Shown: positions 56,391-64,000 of the stretch, piece by piece
Numbering within the stretch: position 1 is the stretch's first letter
How the letters are laid out: each line of letters begins with the position of its first letter
Assembly: GCA_003427395.1 (NCBI GenBank)
Contig: BFEA01000043.1
Coordinates: 4,374,518-4,438,517, forward strand
Length of the DNA stretch: 64,000 nucleotides
Direction: 5' to 3'
Origin: Chara braunii
Lineage: Eukaryota > Streptophyta > Charophyceae > Charales > Characeae
Made by a program: the position numbers and the translations under genes
The notes under the pieces: generated by a model
Told to the model about the DNA's origin: nothing
Seen by the model: the letters and a program-made list of their open reading frames with translations, nothing else
Database searches by the model: none

Positions 56391-58737
56391 TCCTATGTCA
56401 GCCTAGTATAAGGGAATAAAGCATCGAGAGATTACGAACTATTGTCTGCTAAGTTGGCTTGGGGATGGTGAGAGTACTTACCTTTGTGGTTTGGCCTGCG
56501 TGTGACTGAGTGAGGCTACTACTTGGTCTGAGTTTCAATGTGACATGTAGTTGCTTTAGAGGCTCGCCGCGTGCTAGAGCGATAGGAGTTAGGTCGATTC
56601 CATCATTTTCTGAGCTATGTTTATTTTACGTAGATCAATTTTTGCATTTTTTTGGATCTTTTATTATACTTGGCTTTGTATAAATTTTGGTAAGCTACTT
56701 TCTCTACGGGAAGCGCTGCCAAAATTTCTGCAAATCCAAGGAGTTAGTCGACTTTTGACTTTTCAAAGTTCAGATTGTCTAAAGTTTATATATAACTTAG
56801 TAAAAATTTGGAAAGCCTCTTTTTCTAAAGGGAGTGCTGCCCTAATTTTTGCTAATTCAGGAAGTTAGACAAAATTGAACTTTGGAAAGTCAAAGATTAG
56901 TTCTGTTTTCATATTCGGACTGATATAAATTCTGGAAAGACAGTTTTCCTACGGAAAGCACTGCCGAAATTTTCTTAGTTTACAGGAGATAGATTATATT
57001 TTGACAGGTGGCGATTCTGGCGATCCACTCGGTACAGGGGAGATCATGCCAGGGTCTACCTTTGCTTGGGCACTTCTTAAAGGTAGATTCAGGCTTAGTC
57101 AATTAGAAAGATCTTGGATGAGAATGTGTTTTGGAGTAGTATTTTCCATACACTTATGATTTTGGCCTGGTGATTGGCCTGTCTTGTGTTACAGGTCCTC
57201 TTGANCGTATTGGTTCAGGACTTGGACTAGTTTCAGATTGATCCTACAAGGATCACCTTCTGTTATCACTGATAACAGGTCGGTTGCCGATTCGCCGGTT
57301 TACGATTCAACTCCAATTCACCCCTGTCACTCAACCTAAAGTCTTTAGCCTTGTGATTGAACTGTTTTGTTGTGTTTTCACCCGGACTTTATTGAATGGT
57401 CATCCAACAAAAGTACTGAGTATTTATTTAAGAGTTGCACGAGTGAGGCTTGTATGGCTAAGGCGAGGGGTATGAGTGCAAGGAATGGTTGAAGTTGACC
57501 CCGTGTAGTGCGTGAACTTCTGAATGAATCTTTGATGTGATTGCAGGTATGGTTGTGGTTCGGCTTCGGGATGTGAATGTCTGCGATTACATACTTATAT
57601 GGCTGAGAGGAGCCTCACTGTGACTGTGAGAAGTGATCGTCCTATACAAATAAGTCTTGTATATATATACTTATTTGTGTCTTGGGTACGCGCGCGGCTT
57701 ACTAAGATCGTGCGCAGGGGTTAGCCAGATTATGGCTTGAGAGAAAACGAGGACCCCCTGTTGTCCTTTGTTTTTTAGTATTTTTATAGTTGGACGTTGT
57801 AGTCCATGGCAACCGTCAAAGTCAAACCCCTTGACTTTTGCCCAGGCCCGGAGCAGGACTTACCCTCAGGGCCGCAAGAAACGACTGGCACCACAGGTGC
57901 GGACGTGTGTACCACCCGCTCTGCACAGAGTGCGGAAGAGGGTGTGTGGTTTTCAACCGCGCATGGCGGTTGTCCAGCGTCGAGAGATTAACCCTCAAGG
58001 CGCTTGTCAGCCGACACTTGAGTGTCAAACGCGACCCTCGAGATTAATGAGGGTCGCGCGAGTACGGGTACTACATGGTACGCCATCATCGCGACTGCTT
58101 GCGTACATTTGCATTGCTAGTCGATATGAGTTAGCCCTGCGTCCCCGCGGTTTTATACTGAGTCTCGCGCGCGAGTCCTATCCGATTTCCGCGTTGGAAA
58201 GTTATGAGACGACTACTTAAGGGACTAGGAGTGTTGTCGCGTTGTTCGATGTGCGTATGTGTGTGTATTTTATTTTTGTGTTTGTAAAGTGGTGTGCTCG
58301 TGGTGTGTGGGATGCGTCCTAGTCGACCGACGTCGAGCCGTGCTTGGGACTTCAGCCCCCCAAGACGTCGGTTCACGTGCGGGCCCGATAGGCGTATTAC
58401 CGCGCGTACCCCCTATGCTACAGCGAACGAGAAACGCCCTCGGCTGGTCCACCTCAGTGATTGCAACCGAGTAGCTTTCGTACTGTGGACTGGTAGCTCG
58501 GCGGGGATACGCCCACCGAAGGGAGGTGACAACTCCCGTAAGGTGGAGGTAAGTTGTGCCTCGCGTAGGCCCTATCCTGTCGTAGGGGCTTGCAAGAGGT
58601 ATGGCTGGCGCACTCGGCCGGAGCGGCCTAAGGAAGCTCCATTTGTGTGTCTGGGATGAGGTTGGTCCAACTCCTGCGTGACGCGGCCGAGAGGGTCTCG
58701 CGCTGCTACGTGCGGTGCCGGACCGATGCGCCCAACA

Positions 58738-58741
58738 CCGG
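58738..58741. other. Target-site duplication CCGG, right
   Basis: Directly follows the CA end of the right giant LTR and repeats 37798-37801. Confidence 0.6.
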
Positions 58742-59238
58742 CTCTTGCTGCCCTGCTGGCCGGTGCTCGCCGCTCACCGCCAGGGAGCGGGGGAGGGGGG
58801 TAAATTGTTGGCACATCACTTCTTCAACACCAGCGTGCCGAAGTGCACAACCATACACACACTGTGCCCAGTGTGTTATGGCAGCAGCTACCCAGGTTCA
58901 AACCCTGGCAGCAGCTGCCCTAGTTTAAACCCTAGCAGCAACATGCATCCCGGATGATAAATAATTTGGAAGCGGGGCGGGGCGGGGGCAGCGGGGCACG
59001 TGGCGCGTGTGTGTGCATATGCGTGTAAGACGGTCTTGGCCTTGGCGATTCCGCACACGCGTGACAATCACCATCTTTCTTTTCTCGCCACGTGTCACTT
59101 CTTCCGTGTTGCTCTTTTCGTCACGTTTCTCTGTTGTTTTTAACTGGGAATAGCCGAAAAACAGCCAGAAAACCCTGTGTCGGGTTTTGCTGTGTTTCCT
59201 GCTATGCGGTGTGGTGGGTGGGAGCGGGGAACGTTCCC
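58742..59238 (-). other. Distal part of the chromovirus leader
   Basis: Lies between the giant element and the chromovirus primer site, with no coding frame. A ~28-bp unit (GGCAGCAGCT(A/G)CCC, then (A/T)GTT(C/T)AAACCCT) is repeated in tandem at 58880-58940. In it CCAGGTTCAAACCCTGG looks exactly like a tRNA T-arm, but no matching A box or acceptor stem exists. Confidence 0.55.
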
Positions 59239-59250
59239 GCTCTGATACTA
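59239..59250 (-). promoter_or_regulatory. Chromovirus primer binding site (initiator tRNA-Met type)
   Basis: The minus strand reads TAGTATCAGAGC one base after the LTR end, 11 of 12 bases identical to the usual plant TGGTATCAGAGC site complementary to the initiator tRNA-Met 3' end. This fixes 59252-59560 as a 5' LTR on the minus strand. Confidence 0.8.
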
Positions 59251-59251
59251 G

Positions 59252-59560
59252 TGTGGTGGACCCACCGGGTGAGGTGCTCCGCCTGGGATATAGGTGGAGA
59301 TGGAGGATGAGGGTGGAGCAAGATGGCACAGCGCAGCTCCCACGCGGACTCCAACGCACGTACTCCAAAATGTGCGAATGTAGAAGGACCCAAAATACAG
59401 ACTCTGGCTGGGGGTATACCCGAGCGGACTGACTGGACTGGACTGGACTGGCTGGTACCGACAGAGGTACCGGCCTGGACTGGACTACCCCGAATACAAC
59501 ACAGGCCTGTCAGAGCAGGCCAAGAGGCTGGTCTCACAGGCCAACCAGAGGTCCGCTACA
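59252..59560 (-). repeat. Chromovirus 5' LTR (309 bp)
   Basis: On the minus strand it starts TGTAGCGGACCTC and ends CCACCACA (TG..CA), followed by a primer site. It is the partner of 28265-28565, 31 kb away. GGACTGGACTGGACTGG forms a short internal tandem repeat in both. The flank at 59561 is a CACAC run, so a target duplication cannot be judged. Confidence 0.85.
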
Positions 59561-60261
59561 CACACACAGAACTTTTAAAGTATAAATCATTCTTTTTTTT
59601 CTTTTTTTCTTGCCAATATGATTTTTATTTTTATTTTTATTGAAAGATAGTAACAATTTACATGTATAACTTTGACAGGTTGTTTAAGAATCGATAGTCG
59701 TCTTGCCATAAATATTCAATTGTTGTTTGTATGGTGTAGTAAAATAGTTGAAAAACAAAATGTAAGTTAGACGGCGCTCTCCTACACCCACCCACCATTC
59801 CCTCCGAGTGCCACTAGGAGTGAAACTTATGTGTGAGACAGGTCCTTTGAAATGTGTACCTACTAGTAGGGCCTCCTTATGGCTGTCAATCATCTGCTAA
59901 AACTTGAAGGACTGGCCATACCGAAATTTGGATTCGTACATGCCCTATTTTGTAGTGATTGTCCACCACCAAAATTCAGGCACCTTGATACAAACGCCGG
60001 ACCACACCATACCACAACCCCTAGGGTTGCGGAGTATACCGCAGTCTCAGGGCTGTGAACATTCACATTCTCTTTGACCCAGGGTGGATGCAGAAGAATC
60101 AAAATGTAATCAACCTCATTTGAGGCCTACCCTACAATCCTGGATTTTTGGTGGGGGGTAGACTGGCCTGACTAATGTCAAGATGGACCGTAAATAATTG
60201 TCTACCGCGTGAGCGTGGGGAATGCAACCCTAAGGTAGCCAAAGCAACTGGACTAAGCGCG
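59561..60261. other. Non-genic flank
   Basis: T-rich runs at 59592-59640. 60030-60063 (TATACCGCAG, AGGGCTG-GAAC) resembles the end of repeat R1 copy b. No supported gene. Confidence 0.4.
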
Positions 60262-60263
60262 TG

Positions 60264-60267
<4 letters not shown>

Positions 60268-60330
<63 letters not shown>
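60268..60330. repeat. (GA)n microsatellite
   Basis: Pure AG repeat of about 60 bases joined directly to repeat R1 copy b. R1 copy a also starts in a short GAGAGA run, so the microsatellite may be the element's own end. Confidence 0.95.
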
Positions 60331-61030
60331 CCGAATGGCAAAAATTAAATATGGGTTGAATTGTGGCCGCGATCTATTTCATGGATGAAATGATTTTTTT
60401 TTTAAATAATATTTTTTCTGGCACGATCACAACAAAATTTACATGCACTCGAATTTTCAGGTTTTTTCACTCATTCTTTTGAACGTGGAAAATCACTGGA
60501 GTACCTTTTCCATTGCCCCACACATGGCTGATTGGCAAAAATGGAAAACGTGTCGTGACGATTATTTTGTGGTCTTAATAATTTTTTGAAACTTTTCTGA
60601 TATTTTTTTCTGGAAAGACCACGACCAAGTCTACGGATTCTCAAAATTTTAGATTTTCCTGTGAGTTCCTCTGAGCACAAAAAAGTCGCCAAAGTTGCCT
60701 CTTGCACCAGACGCCTGTTTCGTTGCGCATTCCCGTGTCCTCCCAACATTGACCTACCTGCTTTGAGAAGAAGGGCCTCAACGCCTGGGCCTGAGGGCCC
60801 TTTCGCAGTTCACATGCAAGGGAGGACCGGTCCTCCAATTTTGCTACCGTGCTGGTTCTACGCGCAATTGTTGTAGGTGGTCCGTAAAAACATGGTGGAC
60901 TGGTATCCCAACAACTTTCACCCCATTAGAACTCAGTCGTGCGCCGGTCCCCCGCCGCTGAAAATGTGCCACCTTGCCACAGATGTCGAAGCCTACTATA
61001 CCGCAGACTTAGGGCTGCGAACGAGCTGGA
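60318..61030 (+). repeat. Dispersed repeat R1, copy b
   Basis: Homologous, same orientation, to 26262-27034: GAGGCCGAATGG, CGCGATCTATTTCA, CCCACACATGGCT, GGAAAGACCACGACC, CTGAAAATGTG, GAAGCCTACTATACCGC. The two copies lie either side of the chromovirus nest. Small frames inside are not conserved between copies. Confidence 0.75.
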
Positions 61031-61883
61031 TTTGTGGTCTACGCTTAGATCCCAAAATTCTCAGGGAACCAGGATCGTCGGCATTGTCCAGAGGACGGTT
61101 CTAATCGATGTTCAGGCAAACAATAAAATTACATGGGGCCCACCATATGTATGGGGTGGTTTGTCCTGACTGTTGTCTGGGCAAACAGTAAGGGTCTGAT
61201 CCGACTTCTTACAGGGATGTCACTTTTAGGCAAAATTTGGGATCCCACTTCTTTCCACGAAAGTAGGATCTCGCCCCTGAATGTCAGGGATGTGGAAACG
61301 GTCTCCTACGCGTAGGCACGACCGTGATCGCAGGGGTGGTAGTTCTTTTGGTTTTCGGGAGAGGCCGACCCCCTCTTCCGTAGCGAAAAAGAAGACATCA
61401 ATTTTTTTTTTTTTTTTTTTTATCGGTCCAAATGGTAGTCCAGGAATGTCCGCCTTCGGTGGACAGTGTGTGACGGCCGACACGGTACCGTAACCCCGAC
61501 CCCGACGGTGTGTCCCGCCGCGTGGCCCAATGGTAACCAGTCACCACATCCTGTCCCAAGGCCGTGTACACCCCCCCCCCTCCCCAGTTACCCCTAGGGG
61601 TCTGGATGTCCCACTTCATTGGCACTTCAACAAGTGTCAGCGGAATAGCAACCTGAACGTTTATCTGCCTGGGAAGCCCACCGTATACATAGGTCATGTC
61701 GCGTGATTGTCCAATCGGTCTATTTATCATCCCAGCCATAACGCAAAGCACTTCCTTCATTTCTCACGTGATCCAGGCGTCGAAGATCCCCGATTCCTCA
61801 ACGCGTCTATCACAGCCACGTGTGATTGCTGGGGTCGTAGAGGTGCGTTGAAGTCCCACGTGTACAAGCTTCGTAGCGAAGGT
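61031..61883. other. Mostly non-genic stretch
   Basis: A poly-T run at 61400-61420 and a C run at 61570-61581. At about 61533 GTGGCCCAATGGTAACCAGT looks like a polymerase III A box without a B box. Phrases with CAGGCAAACA and GGGCAAACAGTAAGGG hint at small repeats. Confidence 0.35.
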
Positions 61884-62834
61884 ATGGACGGTGGTCGTCA
61901 CACTTTCCAACCTCGTTCGCCATCCCTCTCCCCATCCCCGTCCCCGATGCCTGTCGAAACATGCATGGTGGATGTCCCGCCATCAACCCCTGCCACATAC
62001 GTCCCAGGTTATCAAGCTTCATCACCTGATGGAGGTGGGTCGTCTTACGTACGGTCAACTCCCGTTATGCCACACGGTCTGCCGCCCCTGCCAGCGTTCA
62101 AGAATCTTCACACTTCGATGTACGCTGTGGGGAGAGAGCCTCGATCTATGACTGCCCTCCTCGCCGAAGGTGATAGCCTTGGACCGCAGCGAGGTGGAGA
62201 ATCGTATGGGAGTTGTGTTGGGTATCATGGGTGGGGCATGCCACGTGGAGGTCAGTGGCAACACTCACCGTCAGCCATGGGACCTGGCGGGGAAGGAGAG
62301 GTGCCTGCGGGGGGGCCTACATCATTGGCACATACATCATACGTTGCTGGCACTGCTGGTCACATGCACGCGGGCGTAGGTGGAGCCACCCCCAAGCTCT
62401 ATTATTCACGACCGCCTCCTCCATCACCGGTTGGAGGCACTGCGCAGTCCATGCCTTCGGATGCCGCATTCAGCAGTCATGACGGTCGGCGACTTCATGT
62501 CGTCGATTCCGAAATAACGGAAAATGACCCTTCTGAATCGGTCGCCGATCAAGGTGACAATATGGACAAGCAGGACGCTGAAATGGGCGAGACGTGGACA
62601 TCACCGACTGGCGACATAGCTGGTATGCAAAGCACGGGTCATGTGACAGTCGACATCAGCGATGATGACAAAACGGATGAGGGGGTGGGTGGAGAAGTGA
62701 GGAAGAAGGGCAGAAGGGCAGGTGGGGGAGGGCACGCTAGCTCTTGTCGACGCAGGTGGGGGAGGGCAGAAGGGTCGCCTACAAGCGAGCGCTTGTCGAC
62801 CAAGACAAAACATGACCGTACTCTGCACAAATAG
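61884..62834 (+). CDS. Proline/glycine/serine-rich hypothetical protein
   Basis: Open from ATG 61884 to a stop at 62832-62834 (316 codons). The frame is also open upstream to a TTG at 61707. Composition is low complexity: SPSLSPSPSPMP, GGPTSLAHTSY, YYSRPPPPSPVGG, an acidic stretch (ENDPSESVADQGDN, VDISDDDKTDEGVGGE) and a basic end (RKKGRRAGGGG). Such proteins are often intrinsically disordered. It is next to, and tail-to-tail with, a PIF/Harbinger transposase fragment, whose elements usually encode a second DNA-binding protein, but I see no Myb motif here. Function unknown. Confidence 0.35.
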   Translation: MDGGRHTFQPRSPSLSPSPSPMPVETCMVDVPPSTPATYVPGYQASSPDGGGSSYVRSTPVMPHGLPPLPAFKNLHTSMYAVGREPRSMTALLAEGDSLGPQRGGESYGSCVGYHGWGMPRGGQWQHSPSAMGPGGEGEVPAGGPTSLAHTSYVAGTAGHMHAGVGGATPKLYYSRPPPPSPVGGTAQSMPSDAAFSSHDGRRLHVVDSEITENDPSESVADQGDNMDKQDAEMGETWTSPTGDIAGMQSTGHVTVDISDDDKTDEGVGGEVRKKGRRAGGGGHASSCRRRWGRAEGSPTSERLSTKTKHDRTLHK

Positions 62835-62869
62835 CTCTCGCGACGTCGTCTGAGCATCGTATGGCGCTG

Positions 62870-63110
62870 TGTAATCCGATCCTGAAGTCGTTCCCGGATT
62901 GACGGTAAAACCCGAACCGTCACCCATCTGTACAGTGCAAAGGCCAACTTTAGCGACGTTGGCAAAGCATCTCTCCAGCGAGTGTCCCTCCTTTGAATCC
63001 TTGGACGAATTCGTTCCAGAATTTCGTCGAATATGGGATGCATCAGCCGTGTGTATTCCCTGAATTTTTTTCGTGTCCCACTCCCATCATGTTCAGCTCC
63101 TCCCACGTTC
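62870..63110 (-). pseudogene. PIF/Harbinger transposase N-terminal fragment
   Basis: The minus-strand frame reads KKFREYTRLMHPIFDEILER, IRPRIQRRDTRWRDALPTSL, KLAFALYRWVT. This is the helical segment before the DDE nuclease of HARBI1/PIF transposases (F-R-M---F--L---I-P-I---DT--R-A-P---LA--L--LATG). The following GDSFRS-type region and the three catalytic acids are not found; the frame runs into sequence antisense to the neighbouring ORF. It is a remnant of a cut-and-paste element. Confidence 0.6.
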
Positions 63111-63209
63111 CCACACCCACAGTCGTCGTCGTCGACCAACGTGTGAGAGTCGGTCGTCCGCTCACCCTGTGCCCTCATAAACTTCACAAGCAAGGAGCAA
63201 CAACACATT

Positions 63210-64000
63210 CCTCATGTTTTGCAGCGCGACAATGTTCGCCACGACATGGATGAACATGGCAGTGGAGATAACAGTGAGATGCTCCCTCATCCGCACCTAC
63301 CGGATGACCGCAGCTAGTACCATACCAAGTTTGGCCGCCGTCAATTGAGCCATAGCTTGCCCGACAACGGCGATTGTGGAACACGATCACCGCTTTCCAC
63401 GAAGTCGATCAACTCCAAAAATGTGCGTGCCACGACAGACGCACCAGGTCCCCCCCCCTGCCGCAGCAACTTCCCGCCCGTGCACGTGCCACTTGTCGAC
63501 TTGCCTCAAGTGCCACTCTCATCGATGGACACTACAGCGATGCTACAACCATGCTACCTCTTACAAGCAGGATGATGGTGAAAAGCTTACCCGTGGACCA
63601 CGTGGCAAGACTTGCGTGGGGGGAGAGGGACCGTCGCGGAGAAACTTCCCTCCAAAACGCGTATGGGGGACCTGACGGTCGGGGAACATTTTCGGCACTA
63701 CGAAGGGCCGATGCCCATCTCTGTGCGTGCCACACAAAACCTCCTGGCCGCACAAAAGGGGACACACCACCTAACCAGTCACACAGTTCGCAGGGCCGCA
63801 CAGGACACCACGTGGTGTCCGAACGGACAGCACGAAACCCGATCCCGCACACCCGCCCACAACAACCCGCCGCTTTCCTCGAAAAAGCACCTCAAACACC
63901 GGGCAAGTAGGATTTCATTTTACTTGTACGTCCCTTGCGGACCGGCTCCGCTGAAAGTGGTTCTTTTGGGTTCTTATGGAAAACGGTAGAAGTCGGATCA
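63210..64000. other. Uncharacterised GC-rich end of window
   Basis: Several overlapping frames are open on both strands between 63374 and 63989, as expected in GC-rich sequence. None has a recognisable domain or a preferred strand. It may be the upstream part of the Harbinger fragment's gene on the minus strand. Confidence 0.3.

Larger units (their letters stand above)
37802..58737 (+). mobile_element. Giant-LTR, gag-only non-autonomous retrotransposon (20.9 kb)
   Basis: Two direct repeats of 6881 and 6844 bp begin TGTCGGCGCGAATACCC and end CGCCC(T/A)ACA, flanking a 7.2-kb interior. The interior opens with a tRNA-Asp primer site. It encodes a Gag-like protein with a CCHC knuckle (47947-49501) and has no protease, RT, RNase H or integrase motif. 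In one sampled stretch of about 300 bp (40984-41280 against the other LTR) I count seven differences, so it is fairly recent but not new. No clear polypurine tract precedes the right LTR. It would need enzymes from another element to move. Confidence 0.85.
51894..58737 (+). repeat. Giant element 3' LTR (6844 bp)
   Basis: Direct copy of 37802-44682 with the same TG..CA ends and the same internal arrays. One N lies at 57205. Differences from the left LTR include several double changes in hairpin stems that keep pairing. No protein domain is seen. Confidence 0.9.
28265..59560 (-). mobile_element. Ty3/gypsy chromovirus (about 10.4 kb), interrupted by a 20.9-kb element
   Basis: The order on the minus strand is: 5' LTR (59560-59252), primer site (59250-59239), leader (59238-58742 joined to 37801-36008), gag-protease-RT-RNase H-integrase-chromodomain (36007-29681), 3' untranslated region, 3' LTR (28565-28265). 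The leader is split by the giant-LTR element at 37802-58737. The evidence is the matched LTR pair, a primer site only beside the distal LTR, consistent strand, and CCGG at both borders of the insertion. No clear polypurine tract precedes the 3' LTR. Many stops and frameshifts make it non-functional. Confidence 0.75.

Noticed and set aside
58880-58925. tRNA gene with a perfect T-arm
   Set aside because: CCAGGTTCAAACCCTGG pairs well but it is part of a short tandem repeat, with no D-arm, anticodon arm or acceptor stem.

Overview
This is a repeat-dense eukaryotic nuclear window. I see no intact host protein gene. The sequence points to a streptophyte (charophyte alga or land plant). A U6 snRNA-like sequence has the plant-type 5' stem (TTCGGGACATCCG). 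One LTR element has a primer site matching plant-type tRNA-Asp, another a site matching initiator tRNA-Met. A Ty3/gypsy chromovirus, an L1-type LINE with a zf-RVT tail and a PIF/Harbinger fragment are also present. A Nextera mate-pair junction adapter left in the sequence (1089-1126), a 956-base N gap and scattered Ns show that this is a draft short-read assembly. A Chara-like genome would fit, but I cannot prove the species.

Layout. 1-12.6 kb: microsatellites, small tandem repeats, SINE-like retroposons, a 395-bp MITE with 11-bp target duplications, foldback elements, and a U6 snRNA sequence cut cleanly in two by 896 bp. 12.6-19.5 kb: a decayed LINE on the minus strand (ORF1, APE endonuclease, reverse transcriptase, zf-RVT tail). 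19.6-28.2 kb: more SINE and MITE copies, non-coding sequence, a dispersed repeat and the assembly gap. 28.3-59.6 kb: two nested LTR retrotransposons. 59.6-64 kb: a second copy of the dispersed repeat, a proline/glycine-rich ORF and an antisense Harbinger transposase fragment.

The main structure is the nest. A minus-strand chromovirus has its 5' LTR at 59252-59560, an initiator-Met-type primer site at 59239-59250, a degenerate gag-pol-chromodomain region at 36007-29681 and its 3' LTR at 28565-28265. Its leader is split by a 20.9-kb element at 37802-58737, flanked by CCGG on both sides. That inner element has direct LTRs of about 6.85 kb, a tRNA-Asp primer site two bases after the first LTR, and a broken gag with one good CCHC knuckle. 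It has no recognisable protease, reverse transcriptase, RNase H or integrase. It is therefore a gag-only, non-autonomous (TR-GAG/LARD-like) element with unusually large LTRs.

The most novel signal lies inside those giant LTRs. Each carries two arrays of short RNA-type hairpins. One is a set of five ~175-bp units, each with a 7-10 bp stem whose sequence changes while pairing is kept. The other is a run of ten hairpins built around a conserved AUAAGAU loop, with many wobble or compensatory differences between copies and between the two LTRs. From a TATA box and an AATAAA signal I infer that the second array would sit near the 5' end of the element's RNA, a possible packaging, dimerisation or translation-control module.
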